Source: Bacteroidales bacterium
GTDB taxonomy: Bacteria; Bacteroidota; Bacteroidia; Bacteroidales; Muribaculaceae
Assembly: GCA_030531495.1 (NCBI GenBank)
Contig: JAUNNJ010000005.1
Location: 1 to 60,985 of the forward strand
Direction: 5' to 3'
Length of the DNA: 60,985 nt
The notes under the pieces: generated by a model
What the model was told of the DNA's origin: nothing
Seen by the model: the letters and a program-made list of their open reading frames with translations, nothing else
Database searches by the model: none
Program-made: the position numbers and the translations under genes
In this document: positions 34,631 through 44,830 of the stretch, one piece after another
Layout: each line of letters begins with the position of its first letter
Numbering within the stretch: the stretch's first letter is position 1

Positions 34631-37044
34631 TTGATGAGGGCGGTGACGTCGCTCACGTTGATGGTGCCGTCGGCGTTGATGTCGCTGCGTTCAAATGGGA
34701 AGTCGGCTGTACCGAGAATCTTGTTGATGAGGGCTGTGGCGTCGCTCACGTTCACTATTCCATCGGCATTAACATCGCCTATAAGCGCTTGCTTGCTGTA
34801 GTGGGCATAGAATGTTTTTATGTCAATAGTTTGAGCACCTGTGGTGGCAGTGGTTTTGTTGGGCACGAAGCGTATTTCCTGTATGTAGACAGGGTAGGTG
34901 TTGAGGCTTTTAATGCCGCCAATCTGGTCCATGTCTACCTTGATAGTGTATTCCTTGCCAGCCTCGAAACTATTGTTGCCTTCAAATTTTTGATAGTTGG
35001 CAGAGGTGATGTAGAGGTTGCGTACATCGATTTGGATGTAGTCGAGAGGTTCAGAACTGACGAAGGTGAGACCGATTTCATCAGGCAGGCTGTAGAAGGT
35101 GACGTCTTTCAAGAGTTTAATATAAGGGGCACGGGTGGAGCTGTAGGTGTAGTTCACCAATCCGTTTTCGCTGACAGAAAGATTGCTTGCGCCAGAGCCC
35201 TTGAGGGTCCATCCGTCCCACGACTGATATAGATAGGTTTCGGGTGAAATTTCAACCGAAACAGAGTCGGTGTCAAGAAATTCGCCGATTTTACAAGTGA
35301 TGAGTGTCTTGCCATTTTTCAAACCACGGATTTTGCCGTTTTCCACCACTGCAATGGTTGGGTCTTCAACGGTCCACTCCAGATTTTCCGCTTCATAATA
35401 GTAGGTTTGTGCATTTACGGTGGCAGTCACTTCGAGAGGCCAAGCCTGGTCGTCGACTGTGATGACCGGCTTGAGCGAAATGGCAGGTTGAGCATACATG
35501 GTGGTGATGTTGAGCGATGCAGTGATGCCATTATAGTTGGCTGTGAGTGTGCCGGTGAGCACATTTCCTGCCACTGTGAGGTCTTGACCTTCGGCGGTAC
35601 CGAGCGAAGCGTCGCATGAAAGTGTGAAGCCTTGTAGGTCTTCATTAATCACATCGCCATACTTATTGTAGGCAATGATTTGAGGGTGGTAGGAAGAATA
35701 GATGGGCAGACGAAGGGCTGCGTCGGCGAATTGGATAGATGCCACTTCATTGTCGGCGGGTGCGATGGATTCAAGCAACCAACCAGTGGCCACTGCGCGT
35801 GGAGTGCCTTCGGTGGTCTTGTTGATGATAGCGCCATTCACAAGCATTTCTGCCGAGCCACCTGCGTCGTAGTTCACTACTTCAGAGATGTCGGGGAATA
35901 GACTCTTGAGGATTTGGCACATCACCTCGGTGCTACATCCAGAAGAAAGGCCATATTTAGGGCTTTGCGACTTGTCAATTACAATCATATAGAGCTTTTT
36001 GCCATCGAAACTGCAACCGTAGGCAGTGCGAGAATACACTTGCGAATTGTAGGTTTCGTCGTAGTTGCGACCGGTGAGTTCGCCATTGTGCATCACAGGT
36101 GCGTTGCCCTCCACGAGATTTTCAATCCATGGCGAAATTTTCTGCTTGTCGGGTTCGTTGGTGGTCCAGCCTTGGTTCACGACGATTACATCGCCTTCCT
36201 GGTGCACACGCATGGCTGTTTTCATAGAGGCGGTGGCAGTGATGCAGGCATCGAAGCTGCCCAGCGTCTGGCGGTCGGCATCGGTAACGATTTTTTTGAT
36301 AACGAAAGTCATAGGCTTATTCACAGCCCAACTGCTACCTTCTGCAAGCTCAAGGTAATAGTTGTCGGCATTGTTTGTGCCGGTGGTGTTGTTTGCAGTC
36401 CAGTTGGTTTCAAATTCGCGCGTTCTGCCAAAATACTCATTCCAGAGGCAGAGCTCGTTGGCCAAGTTGCGTTTGTTGATCTTATTGATAGCCAGCGGAG
36501 CATTAAGGCGGTCGCTGCCCACTGTTGCTGCCCAAGTGAAATGGCCGAAAATGAGATTCTTATCGTGGTCGATGGCAGCGATGGCAGTGCGAGAGGGACC
36601 GCCATCCCATGTGTCGTTCACATTGTTAGTATTCACAATCACGGTGTCGTTGCGCACCACACCTCCGAGTGGCGAGCCGAGCATATAGTTGCTCTGTGCG
36701 CCCTGGTTGGCCACGCACCAGAAGTTGGCATTACATCCTGCTAGCACACGTTTCGATGCCGTAGTTTGGCGTTTTGCGGCAGTGACAAGTGCTTCCGTCT
36801 TTCCGAGTAGGTTTTGTCCTTGAGTGGTCTCCACGCGGTTGTAAGGGTTGTTCATATCTGCCTCAAGTAGATACACATTGAGTGGATAATCCGGAATTCG
36901 GATGATGGTATTGACGATGCCAGGGCCAATTTGGCGACGGAAAAGTGTGTCGGCTGCATATTGCTTAGAGCCGATGGTAATTACTGCCATTGACGAGGTG
37001 GTGCAAATGACAGCCAAAGTCAAAACGAGTAATAATTTTCTCAT
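34612..37044 (-). CDS. Secreted phosphodiester-glycosidase-family protein with C-terminal dockerin pair
   Basis: 810 residues. Signal peptide (KLLLVLTLAVICTTSSMA), then a phosphodiester glycosidase (NAGPA/DUF2233) domain over about 40-430 with GCNANFWCV, ITATASMKTAMRV and the hallmark VVNYDAGGSAEMLVNG. Homologues release N-acetylglucosamine from phosphodiesters; the substrate here is unknown. Beta-rich Big2-like regions follow. Residues 758-810 are a dockerin-type pair: GDVNADGIVNVSDATALINK and [21 protein letters not shown], both with complete calcium loops. There is no T9SS sorting domain after it, so it could be released or held through the dockerin. Confidence 0.88.
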   Translation of the reverse strand: MRKLLLVLTLAVICTTSSMAVITIGSKQYAADTLFRRQIGPGIVNTIIRIPDYPLNVYLLEADMNNPYNRVETTQGQNLLGKTEALVTAAKRQTTASKRVLAGCNANFWCVANQGAQSNYMLGSPLGGVVRNDTVIVNTNNVNDTWDGGPSRTAIAAIDHDKNLIFGHFTWAATVGSDRLNAPLAINKINKRNLANELCLWNEYFGRTREFETNWTANNTTGTNNADNYYLELAEGSSWAVNKPMTFVIKKIVTDADRQTLGSFDACITATASMKTAMRVHQEGDVIVVNQGWTTNEPDKQKISPWIENLVEGNAPVMHNGELTGRNYDETYNSQVYSRTAYGCSFDGKKLYMIVIDKSQSPKYGLSSGCSTEVMCQILKSLFPDISEVVNYDAGGSAEMLVNGAIINKTTEGTPRAVATGWLLESIAPADNEVASIQFADAALRLPIYSSYHPQIIAYNKYGDVINEDLQGFTLSCDASLGTAEGQDLTVAGNVLTGTLTANYNGITASLNITTMYAQPAISLKPVITVDDQAWPLEVTATVNAQTYYYEAENLEWTVEDPTIAVVENGKIRGLKNGKTLITCKIGEFLDTDSVSVEISPETYLYQSWDGWTLKGSGASNLSVSENGLVNYTYSSTRAPYIKLLKDVTFYSLPDEIGLTFVSSEPLDYIQIDVRNLYITSANYQKFEGNNSFEAGKEYTIKVDMDQIGGIKSLNTYPVYIQEIRFVPNKTTATTGAQTIDIKTFYAHYSKQALIGDVNADGIVNVSDATALINKILGTADFPFERSDINADGTINVSDVTALINLILAQ

Positions 37045-37084
37045 TAGTGATGTCGGTTAAATGATGGATAATTAATTAGCACCT

Positions 37085-37092
37085 CAAAAATA
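37085..37092 (-). promoter_or_regulatory. -7 box TATTTTTG of the phosphodiester-glycosidase gene
   Basis: Minus-strand TAnnTTTG match 40 bases before the start, in the divergent intergenic region. Confidence 0.6.
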
Positions 37093-37115
37093 ACTAATTA
37101 TTAGCAAAAAAACAC

Positions 37116-37123
37116 TATTTTTG
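37116..37123 (+). promoter_or_regulatory. -7 box TATTTTTG of the beta-propeller lipoprotein gene
   Basis: Plus-strand TAnnTTTG match 27 bases before the ATG at 37151; 23 bases from the opposing box. Confidence 0.6.
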
Positions 37124-37150
37124 TGCCGAAAAAATAAATAGAGGAATTAA

Positions 37151-38725
37151 ATGAAGAAATTATTACTGCTCAGTGCATTGGTTTCAATCACTGGTATGTA
37201 TTCTTGTAAGTCGGGTACAGGTGAAGCATCTGTAAAAGATTCGGATACTGTAGTGATTGATACAGTGGCATTGCCTGATACTTCCTACACGTCGGTGGAG
37301 CAACTCACATGGAATGTGATAGTGACAGACAGCACCGTGGACGTCAGCTTGAAGGTGTTTAATGACCCCTATCTGGAAACACCCTCGCAACTTGCATTCA
37401 GGGGCAACCAACTCCGTAATGCAGATTTCGGCGGAAAAGTGAAAGGACGTCCAACAAAAATTGTGCAAGACTGGGCATTTGAAACCGATGTGGATATGAG
37501 TCCCACAAAATTAGGTGTGTGGGGTGGCGGCACAGGCTGGACCAGTCAGCCTCTATATGTGGAATGGCCAAGCGATGTGGTAAAGAAATTTAAGAGCACA
37601 CCATCTGCCAAACTCACTTCGGATTTTTCATCAAAAGAAATAGTGGTGGCTTCGCTTTGCGGTAAGTTGCACTTTATCAATTTCGAAAATGGTAAGGCCT
37701 CTCGCGAAGCACTGGATATGGGCAATCCTGTGAAGGGCACTCCAACCATCGACCCTCGCTTTAATGGCCTTGTGTATGCTGGTCATGCAGTGCAAGCCCA
37801 TGGCGATGTTTGCCAGAATGTAATCGACCTTTTCAAGCATGATGTGGTGATGAGAGTTCCTGGTCTTGACCCTCAGCTCACCCGCTCATGGCCAGGCTGC
37901 GACTCTTCGCCGCTCTATGTTGATGGCTTTGTGATTTGGCCAAGTGAAAACGGCCTTGTGTATAAATATGACGTGCGTGGCGACTCGGTGAAGGTGCACA
38001 GCAAACTGAGATACACCCGCGCTGGCGCTATGGGAGGTGCTGGTGTGGAATCGAGTATATGCGTATATAAGAACTACGGCTACTTTGGTGACAACCACGG
38101 CAATATCCTTTGCGTGAATTTGAACAATATGAAGCCTGTGTGGTATTACGATAACCACGACGATATCGATGCCACCACTGTTTGTGAGGTGGTGAATGGC
38201 AAGCCTTATGTGTATGTGGCTTCGGAAGTAGACCACCAAGGCAATTCGGGCTTCTGCTACATGGCAAAACTCGATGGCTTGACCGGGCAGGAAGTGTGGG
38301 CAATTCAGGTGCCTTGCACCAAGTTGAATATGGGTACCAAACACTTCGATGGCGGCATGTATAGCACTCCGCTGTTGGGTGGCGGCAACTGTAGCGACTT
38401 GATGTTTTCTACACTTGCCAACGATGGAGTGAACGGTATGGGCAATTTCTATGCGTTTGAAAAGCGTACGGGCAAGATTGTGTACAAAACTCCGCTGAAG
38501 CATTACTCTTGGTCATCGCCAGTGGGTTTCTACAACGAAAAGAACGAATTGTTCATCCTCGTTGGCGACACCTATGGCACTATTTACTTGATTGAAGGCA
38601 AAACTGGCCGTATCATTTGCGATGAAAAGATTGGCGACAACTTTGAATCATCGCCAGTGGCTGTGGGCAATTCAATTGTGGTAGGCTCTCGCGGCAAATA
38701 TATCTATAAAGTGCATATAGAATAA
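37151..38725 (+). CDS. PQQ-like beta-propeller lipoprotein
   Basis: 524 residues. Lipoprotein signal ITGMYSC (Cys at about residue 19), then repeated beta-propeller blades with alternating G-x-L-x-x-x-D and W/Y motifs, such as GCDSSPLYVDGFVIWPSENG, GYFGDNHGNILCVN and TYGTIYLIEGKTGR. This resembles the PQQ/BamB-like WD fold without BamB-specific features. Function is unknown; it may be a protein-protein or sugar-binding platform in the outer membrane. It is followed 15 bases later by an alpha/beta hydrolase gene, so the two are likely co-transcribed. Confidence 0.8.
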   Translation: MKKLLLLSALVSITGMYSCKSGTGEASVKDSDTVVIDTVALPDTSYTSVEQLTWNVIVTDSTVDVSLKVFNDPYLETPSQLAFRGNQLRNADFGGKVKGRPTKIVQDWAFETDVDMSPTKLGVWGGGTGWTSQPLYVEWPSDVVKKFKSTPSAKLTSDFSSKEIVVASLCGKLHFINFENGKASREALDMGNPVKGTPTIDPRFNGLVYAGHAVQAHGDVCQNVIDLFKHDVVMRVPGLDPQLTRSWPGCDSSPLYVDGFVIWPSENGLVYKYDVRGDSVKVHSKLRYTRAGAMGGAGVESSICVYKNYGYFGDNHGNILCVNLNNMKPVWYYDNHDDIDATTVCEVVNGKPYVYVASEVDHQGNSGFCYMAKLDGLTGQEVWAIQVPCTKLNMGTKHFDGGMYSTPLLGGGNCSDLMFSTLANDGVNGMGNFYAFEKRTGKIVYKTPLKHYSWSSPVGFYNEKNELFILVGDTYGTIYLIEGKTGRIICDEKIGDNFESSPVAVGNSIVVGSRGKYIYKVHIE

Positions 38726-38740
38726 TTCTCAATAAAAGAA

Positions 38741-39700
38741 ATGATGCGAACAAAAGTAAAAAAGAGAATATCTATCACCGTTGGTGTGGTGTTGCTGCTG
38801 GTGGTTGTGTCGCTGGTGGGAGGTGGCCTATATTTGCTTGATTTTGCCTTGAGCCCTAAGCATCGCACTGTAGACGAATCGCTGGAGCGCCTCTATAAGC
38901 ACAACGCTTATTTGCGCCCGTGGGTCGACAGCCTGAAACATGCAGGGGCGATGCACGACACCATTGTGGAGATTAATGGCAATAAATTAAATGCCATGTA
39001 TGTGTGTGCTCCACAGCCGTCAAATCGCGTGGCGGTGCTTGTGCATGGCTATAAAGACTGCAACGCTATGATGATGCACGTGGGCTATATCTACTATCAC
39101 TTGGGCTATAATCTGCTGTTGCCCGACCTGTATGCGCACGGAAAGAGCGAGGGCGACCACATCAGAATGGGGTGGCTCGACCGACTGGATGTGATGGCAT
39201 GGATGGACATTGCCAATGAGAAATTCCGTGGCGATTCAGCATCGACACAGATGGTGGTGCATGGTATCTCAATGGGCGCGGCTACAGCAATGTGCGTATC
39301 GGGCGAGCACCAAAAACCTTATGTGAAATGCTTTGTGGAAGATTGTGGCTACACCAGTGTGCACGATGAATTTGTTTATGAATTGGACGACATGTTCGGT
39401 TTGCCACCTTTCCCGCTGCTCAATGTGGCAAGCTGGATGTGCAAAATGAAATATGGTTGGGATTTTGAGGAAGCGTCACCACTTGAGCAGGTGAAGAAAT
39501 CGCATCTGCCGATGCTGGTGATTCATGGCGACAACGACGACTTTGTACCCACATGGATGGCGAAGCCTATCTACGATGCCAAGCCACAGCCCAAGCAACT
39601 ATATATGGCAAAGGGTAGCGAACATGCCCGCTCGCTTAGTGACCATCGTGAAGAATACACCAATGTGGTGAAGCAATTCACCGAACAATACATTCGGTGA
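38741..39700 (+). CDS. Membrane-anchored alpha/beta hydrolase
   Basis: 319 residues with one N-terminal membrane segment (ISITVGVVLLLVVVSLVGGG) and an alpha/beta hydrolase fold. The catalytic triad is visible as the nucleophile Ser in VHGISMGAATA, Asp in VIHGDNDDFVP and His in GSEHARS. The oxyanion-hole segment VLVHGYKDCN is also present. The substrate (ester, peptide or acyl chain) cannot be told. Probably co-transcribed with the upstream lipoprotein; a bidirectional terminator follows. Confidence 0.88.
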   Translation: MMRTKVKKRISITVGVVLLLVVVSLVGGGLYLLDFALSPKHRTVDESLERLYKHNAYLRPWVDSLKHAGAMHDTIVEINGNKLNAMYVCAPQPSNRVAVLVHGYKDCNAMMMHVGYIYYHLGYNLLLPDLYAHGKSEGDHIRMGWLDRLDVMAWMDIANEKFRGDSASTQMVVHGISMGAATAMCVSGEHQKPYVKCFVEDCGYTSVHDEFVYELDDMFGLPPFPLLNVASWMCKMKYGWDFEEASPLEQVKKSHLPMLVIHGDNDDFVPTWMAKPIYDAKPQPKQLYMAKGSEHARSLSDHREEYTNVVKQFTEQYIR

Positions 39701-39760
39701 TTGAGCCGTCGAATCGATGGGGTAAGTGAACCCAATCCGGAAAAATGTGATAAAATAAAG

Positions 39761-39795
39761 GAGGCGAGAATCCACAGGTTCTCGCCTCTATATTT
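39761..39795. terminator. Bidirectional terminator between hydrolase and M48 peptidase genes
   Basis: 10-bp stem GAGGCGAGAA (39761-39770) with TTCTCGCCTC (39779-39788), between converging genes. Confidence 0.85.
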
Positions 39796-39814
39796 GTATT
39801 AACCCTAAGAAGAG

Positions 39815-40693
39815 TTATTTCTTCTTTGATGTTGACTTTTTAGTGGTTGTCTTTTTTGTTGTTGTGGTAGTGGTGGTTGTCTTCTTGCCAGCGTTGATGT
39901 AAGAAGCGTATTCCTTTTCGATGGCAGGGAGTTCCTTTTCAATGTCGGCAATGCGTTTTGCATCGCTTGGGTGATCGCTCATGAATTCTGGTGTTTTTGC
40001 TGTGCTTGATGAAGCCATCTTTTGCCAGAAATTGAGCGCTGTGCGAGGATTGTAGCCAGCGAGCGACATCAGCACGAGTCCCATCTTGTCGGCTTCGCTC
40101 TCATGCTTGCGAGAGAATGGAAGCATCACGCCATAGTTGGCACCAAGACCGTAGACCTGGTTAACGATTTGCTGAGTGGCTGCACTCTTGCCTTGGGTGA
40201 AGATGCCTACGGCCTGTGCTCCATATTGAGCGAGCACTTGTTGACTCATGCGCTCATTGCTGTGCTTAGCCACTGCGTGAGCCACTTCATGGCCGAGAAC
40301 TACAGCGAGTTCGTCGTCGCTTGCCACGAGTTTCATCAGTCCTTCATATACCACGATTTTACCACCAGGCATGCAGAAAGCATTGATTTCGTTGTTTTTC
40401 ACAAGGTTGAATTCCCATTGAAAATTTTGAACTTCAGCTTCCAACCCGTTTGCTTTGAGGTATGCTTCGGTAGCGGCAGCGAGTTTTTTACCTACGCGGG
40501 TCACTTGTTCGCTTTGTGCCTTTTCGCCAGAAATGGTGGCTGAACTCATATAACTTTTATACTGAGTGAGGCTTGATTGAAGCACTTCGCTGTCAGATAC
40601 GAGGTTGAGTTGCTTTCGGCCGGTGATGGGCACTGAACCACAACTGTTGAGCAGCATTGCTGCTCCAGCGATGAGAAGTAATGATTTTTTCAT
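39815..40693 (-). CDS. M48 family zinc metallopeptidase lipoprotein
   Basis: 292 residues. Lipoprotein signal LIAGAAMLLNSC, then an M48 (BepA/HtpX-like) peptidase domain with the zinc motif VVLGHEVAHAVAKH and the distal ligand region RKHESEADKMG. It probably acts on outer-membrane proteins or assembly intermediates in the periplasm. The last 25 residues are a Thr/Lys tract (runs of T, then KKTTTKKSTSKKK), encoded by repetitive ACA/ACC codons; this tail is not part of the family. It is the last gene of the 44.7-39.8 kb minus-strand group. Confidence 0.93.
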   Translation of the reverse strand: MKKSLLLIAGAAMLLNSCGSVPITGRKQLNLVSDSEVLQSSLTQYKSYMSSATISGEKAQSEQVTRVGKKLAAATEAYLKANGLEAEVQNFQWEFNLVKNNEINAFCMPGGKIVVYEGLMKLVASDDELAVVLGHEVAHAVAKHSNERMSQQVLAQYGAQAVGIFTQGKSAATQQIVNQVYGLGANYGVMLPFSRKHESEADKMGLVLMSLAGYNPRTALNFWQKMASSSTAKTPEFMSDHPSDAKRIADIEKELPAIEKEYASYINAGKKTTTTTTTTKKTTTKKSTSKKK

Positions 40694-40717
40694 TTCGTGA
40701 TACTTATTTTTATGTGT

Positions 40718-41824
40718 TTAATGTGTTTCAACGCGTTTTGTTGCAGGCTTGGTGGCATTACGCTTGTCTACAGCCTTCACCACGCTTTCAGCTAAAGTGA
40801 TGAACGAACGCCCAGATACACTGTTCTGGAGTGTGACAGGCACACCGTCGTCGCCACCGCGGCAAATACTTGCCACCAATGGCACCTGGCCGAGAAGTTC
40901 CACGCCGAGTTTTTCTGCAAGATTTTTGCCGCCGTCTTTACCGAAAATAAAGTATTTTTCATCGGGGTGTGAAGCGGGTGTAAACCACGACATGTTTTCA
41001 ACGATACCAAGCACTGGCACATTCACCTGTTCGCCCAAGAACATACTCACGCCCTTGCGTGCATCGGCCAACGCCACTTCCTGTGGAGTGGTGACTACGA
41101 TAGCGCCAGTGATGGCAAGTGTTTGCACCAAGGTGAGGTGAATATCGCTTGTGCCGGGTGGCATGTCAATGATGAAGTAGTCGAGGTCGCCCCAAGCGGC
41201 ATCGGTGATGAGTTGCTTCAGTGCATTGCTTGCCATGGCACCACGCCAAAGCACAGCCTTTTCCTTATCAACGACAAAACCGATAGAGAGCAATTTCACA
41301 CCGTGTTTTTCCAGAGGAAGAATGCGGTTTTTGCCATCGATTTCTTGAATATAGAGTTGCTCGTCTTCTACACCAAACATCTTAGGCACAGATGGGCCGA
41401 AAATATCGGCATCGAGCAGACCTACTTTGTAGCCTAGTTGAGCAAGCGACACGGCAAGATTGCTTGCCACCGTAGATTTGCCTACACCGCCTTTGCCCGA
41501 TGAAACGCCAATGATGTTTTTCACACCTGGCAGGGGTTCGTCTTCCTTCTTCTTTTCTGGTGTAGGTTGCACAGTGGTCACGCTGATGTTGCCTTTGATG
41601 TCCACTTCTTCGCTAATGTGGGTGTTGATTGCCACTTCAGCAGCGCGCACAATCGACTTGATGAAAGGGTCGGTTGAGCGTTGGAAAATCAGCGAGAATG
41701 TCACTTTGTTGCCGTCAATACGTATGTCGTCGGCCACCATGCCCATTTCCACGATGTTCTTTCCTGTGCCAGGATAGCGCACTGTGCTGAGGGCATCAAG
41801 TATGAGTTTTGGATATAATGTCAT
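40718..41824 (-). CDS. Mrp/NBP35 family Fe-S cluster carrier ATPase
   Basis: 368 residues. An N-terminal MIP18-like domain (residues 1-90, KLILDALSTVRYPGTGKNIV) is fused to a deviant-Walker P-loop ATPase with GVSSGKGGVGKSTVASNLA, LLDADIFGPSVP and YFIIDMPPGTSDIHLTL. The CxxC cluster motif of typical Mrp proteins is not obvious, but family length and domain order fit ApbC/Mrp, which carries Fe-S clusters to target enzymes. The gene lies between trmB (13-base gap) and the M48 peptidase (24-base gap) and is likely co-transcribed with both. Confidence 0.93.
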   Translation of the reverse strand: MTLYPKLILDALSTVRYPGTGKNIVEMGMVADDIRIDGNKVTFSLIFQRSTDPFIKSIVRAAEVAINTHISEEVDIKGNISVTTVQPTPEKKKEDEPLPGVKNIIGVSSGKGGVGKSTVASNLAVSLAQLGYKVGLLDADIFGPSVPKMFGVEDEQLYIQEIDGKNRILPLEKHGVKLLSIGFVVDKEKAVLWRGAMASNALKQLITDAAWGDLDYFIIDMPPGTSDIHLTLVQTLAITGAIVVTTPQEVALADARKGVSMFLGEQVNVPVLGIVENMSWFTPASHPDEKYFIFGKDGGKNLAEKLGVELLGQVPLVASICRGGDDGVPVTLQNSVSGRSFITLAESVVKAVDKRNATKPATKRVETH

Positions 41825-41837
41825 TTTATTGAGTGAT

Positions 41838-42608
41838 TTAATCTTCGTCTTTATTCAAGAGTTGAGGCATCTGTATGTAGCCACGGTTGTAGCTGCGGTA
41901 GGTGTCCATCTCAATGTCGATTTCTGGCTCTTTGAGCTCACCCTCGTGTGGAAGGTGGAACTTCAGATATTTGATGGTGAGGCCACGTTCAAGCCATTGC
42001 ATCTCGTAGTGAGTTTTTATTTCAAGAATTTCATCGGCTTTTCCGCTGTGGTAGAGGTCGTCGGTATTGACTTCCACAGGGAGCTTGTTGAGCTTAATCA
42101 ATTCGCTGGTGTAAGTGTAGAGGAACGGGCTGTCGCTCTTCAGATGCACCAATCCGCCGTCTTTCAAAATCTTGCGATAGTTGTTCAGGAAGCGGGTAGA
42201 GGTGAGTCGTTTGTTCACCTTCTTCATCTGAGGGTCGGGGAATGTAATCCAGATTTCAGAGATTTCGCCCGGAGCAAACATACGGTCGATGAGTTCGATG
42301 CAGGTGCGGAGGAATGCCACATTTTTCAATCCTTCCTGTTCCACCATTTTAGCTCCGGTCCACATTCGTGCCCCTTTGATATCTACACCGATGTAGTTCT
42401 TTTCAGGGAATCGTTTACCGAGCCCTACTGCATATTCGCCCTTGCCGCATCCGAGTTCGAGCACGATGGGGGCGTCGTTGTGAAAATATTCGCTATTCCA
42501 TTTGCCTCTCATGGGGCAACACTCGTCGCTCAGTACCGAGAAAGGGAACTGAAAGACGCATGAAAATGCCTCCATGTCGGCAAATTTCTTCAGTTTGTTT
42601 TTACCCAT
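41838..42608 (-). CDS. trmB: tRNA (guanine-N7-)-methyltransferase
   Basis: 256 residues; forms m7G at position 46 of tRNA using SAM. Signatures: motif [30 protein letters not shown], and the TrmB-specific [16 protein letters not shown]. An N-terminal extension of about 35 residues and a C-terminal tail are usual for Bacteroidota members. The ATG shares one base with the stop codon of the upstream BspA-like gene (TAATG), which implies co-transcription and possibly translational coupling. Confidence 0.95.
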   Translation of the reverse strand: MGKNKLKKFADMEAFSCVFQFPFSVLSDECCPMRGKWNSEYFHNDAPIVLELGCGKGEYAVGLGKRFPEKNYIGVDIKGARMWTGAKMVEQEGLKNVAFLRTCIELIDRMFAPGEISEIWITFPDPQMKKVNKRLTSTRFLNNYRKILKDGGLVHLKSDSPFLYTYTSELIKLNKLPVEVNTDDLYHSGKADEILEIKTHYEMQWLERGLTIKYLKFHLPHEGELKEPEIDIEMDTYRSYNRGYIQMPQLLNKDED

Positions 42609-44659
42609 TATTTCAAAATCAGTTTATGGCTCTTTCCACCAATGCGCACGATGTATACGCCTTGGCCAGAAGTTTCATATTCGTTATGTCCAGCCTCTAC
42701 TGCGAGGTTGATGCTTGTGCCATTGATGCCAACCAATTGTGCCACAGTGGCTTCTTCGCTTTCGATTACTACTGTGCCACCTCTGCTATACACTTTCGCA
42801 TTGTTTTTACTCATGTCGTTCACGCCAGTGGTGTTGCCAACGAGTGCTGTGGTGTTGGCTGCGAAGTATGTTTCGTTGTTGGCAGTAGCGAGAATGGTGT
42901 GTGTCACTTCGATAGCAGCATTGGTGTCGAGCGAGCGGGTAGCCTTCACCACAAGAGTGATGATTGCGCCTTCATTGCCACTTAATTCGGTATTTTGCAT
43001 ATTGTAGCCGAGGAAGCGAACAGTGCCATCGGCAAGCGTTGCGCTTTCAAAGTTGTGGCTAGCAGCACGGCTGCCCTTGCTGATGCTTACAAGCTCAAGG
43101 CCTTCAGGTAGTTGAATGTCGAATTGCAGAGCTGTGTATGCCTGACTGTTGTTGAGATTAACATCTACTGTGCGAGTTTCGCCAGGAGCAAGACTGAAAC
43201 TGTCGATATTCACGTTGTCGTCGGTGTTCACTACCCATTCGGTATACATCTCAGTGATGTTTCCGCTAAGAATCATATTGATAAGAGCTGTTACGTCCGA
43301 AACATTGATGATGCCATCGGTAGCGCAGTCGGCAGCCTCGAAATTAAATGGAACGGGGTCATTTCCAAGAATGTAGTTGATGATGGTGGTAACATCCGAC
43401 ACATTCACCAGTCCGTCCATATTCGCATCGCCGAGCAATACGCGTTTCATAACCTTGAATTCTTTCCACTGACTGGCAGCTGTATAATCTTGAACAGGAG
43501 CAATGAGTTCCACATCCTTCTGAGCGACACCTGCCCAAACCTCGTAGCCAAGCGTCGGCACATTGGTTGGAACAGCAGTGATTCGTGTGAGTCCTGTCAT
43601 GCCAGCCATTGCTTTTGTACCGATGAAGGTGACGTTGGCGGGCACGGTGAGTTGATTAATTTCGGAGAGGTTGTAGAGCGCATATTCACCGATTCTTGTG
43701 ATATTGTCGCCCCAAATGTTGCTGTTGGAAACATTTGTGCCCGCAGCCAAATATGCTCCCACCTTTGTGACTTTGGTAGGGAGAACAAGGTTGGTAACAT
43801 TTTTTGCGTAGTAGAATGCACCTTCGCCAACTTCCTGTACTGAAGCAGGGAGTGATATTTCTGCAACAGGTGTGCCTGCGTAGGCCCAAGCGCCCACAGT
43901 GTTGAGGCTCTTGAAGTTTGCGAGGTTGCCATCGCTCATTTGGGTAGCAATAAATGCTTCATTGCCGATGCATGCCAATTGTGTGGCGCTGCTCCATTGG
44001 AGTGTAGACAGGTTCTTGCATCCGGCAAATGCCGCATTGCCGATAGCTGTCACGCCTGAGCCAAATTTCACGTTGGTGAGTTTTGCATCGGCGAAGAATG
44101 CCTTAGCACCGATATTTCCAGCTTCAATAGTTACTGAAGTGAGATTTTCGCAACGAGAATATGCGCCTTCACCGATTTTCTTGACAGTGGCAGGAAGTGA
44201 GAGTGTGGCGAAACCTGTAGCGCTGAATGCATAGCCGCTGATACTGTCGAGAGATGCTGGAAGCGCCATTTCAGTGATGCCTTCGCATCCTGCAAATGCT
44301 GCGTGGCCGATGATTTTCAAATTCGATGGCAGCACCACCTTTGTGAGAGGCTTGCCAAAGAATGAAGTTTGCGGAATTTCATCGGCTTGGTATGCGGTCT
44401 GTTGTCCAAACACAGGCTCGTCGTCTTTTTCGTATGCGAGGATTTGGGCTCCACTGAGGTCGATATTTGTTAGGTTATCTAATTTGTCGGCAATGTATTT
44501 AAAGTCGCGAACATCAAGAGTACCTGTTATTGTTAGTTCTGTCACTTTTGTGTCGGAAAGACGAGTTGAAAGTTGGCCTGCAACATTATCTATTACCACT
44601 GCTTGCATTTGTAATGCAGCCAAAGCGATTGCTGCCAGAAGTAATGTGAATTTACGCAT
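42608..44659 (-). CDS. BspA-like leucine-rich-repeat protein with dockerin pair, cohesin-like domain and T9SS sorting domain
   Basis: 683 residues. Signal peptide to about 20; BspA-type (LRR_5) leucine-rich repeats from about 60 to 400 ([21 protein letters not shown], in parts); a dockerin pair at about 408-466 ([20 protein letters not shown] and [18 protein letters not shown]; the second loop has Ala in place of Asn at its third position); a cohesin-like beta-sandwich at about 485-608 ([43 protein letters not shown]); and a T9SS type A sorting domain at the end ([19 protein letters not shown]). The protein is therefore expected on the cell surface. Tandem paralogue of the next gene. The cohesin call is by pattern only. 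Confidence 0.88.
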   Translation of the reverse strand: MRKFTLLLAAIALAALQMQAVVIDNVAGQLSTRLSDTKVTELTITGTLDVRDFKYIADKLDNLTNIDLSGAQILAYEKDDEPVFGQQTAYQADEIPQTSFFGKPLTKVVLPSNLKIIGHAAFAGCEGITEMALPASLDSISGYAFSATGFATLSLPATVKKIGEGAYSRCENLTSVTIEAGNIGAKAFFADAKLTNVKFGSGVTAIGNAAFAGCKNLSTLQWSSATQLACIGNEAFIATQMSDGNLANFKSLNTVGAWAYAGTPVAEISLPASVQEVGEGAFYYAKNVTNLVLPTKVTKVGAYLAAGTNVSNSNIWGDNITRIGEYALYNLSEINQLTVPANVTFIGTKAMAGMTGLTRITAVPTNVPTLGYEVWAGVAQKDVELIAPVQDYTAASQWKEFKVMKRVLLGDANMDGLVNVSDVTTIINYILGNDPVPFNFEAADCATDGIINVSDVTALINMILSGNITEMYTEWVVNTDDNVNIDSFSLAPGETRTVDVNLNNSQAYTALQFDIQLPEGLELVSISKGSRAASHNFESATLADGTVRFLGYNMQNTELSGNEGAIITLVVKATRSLDTNAAIEVTHTILATANNETYFAANTTALVGNTTGVNDMSKNNAKVYSRGGTVVIESEEATVAQLVGINGTSINLAVEAGHNEYETSGQGVYIVRIGGKSHKLILK

Positions 44660-44686
44660 GTTAGGTTCGTTATGTCGATATTATTA

Positions 44687-44694
44687 CAAATTTA
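44687..44694 (-). promoter_or_regulatory. -7 box TAAATTTG of the BspA-like gene
   Basis: Minus-strand TAnnTTTG match 28 bases before the start at 44659; it may drive the BspA-trmB-mrp-M48 transcript. No clear -33. Confidence 0.6.
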
Positions 44695-44772
44695 CTGATA
44701 ATTTCTTTATCTTCTTATTTATAACGCAAAAAAATCAAAAATAGTATGAAATGTACATTAATTATTACAAAC

Positions 44773-44812
44773 AAATAAAGCGTTTGAAGCATTAGCCTCA
44801 AACGCTTTATTT
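44773..44812 (-). terminator. Terminator of the upstream BspA-like paralogue
   Basis: 15-bp perfect stem AAATAAAGCGTTTGA (44773-44787) with TCAAACGCTTTATTT (44798-44812), 19 bases after the stop of the 44831-46921 gene. Confidence 0.88.
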
Positions 44813-44830
44813 AATAGCAAGTATTGTATT

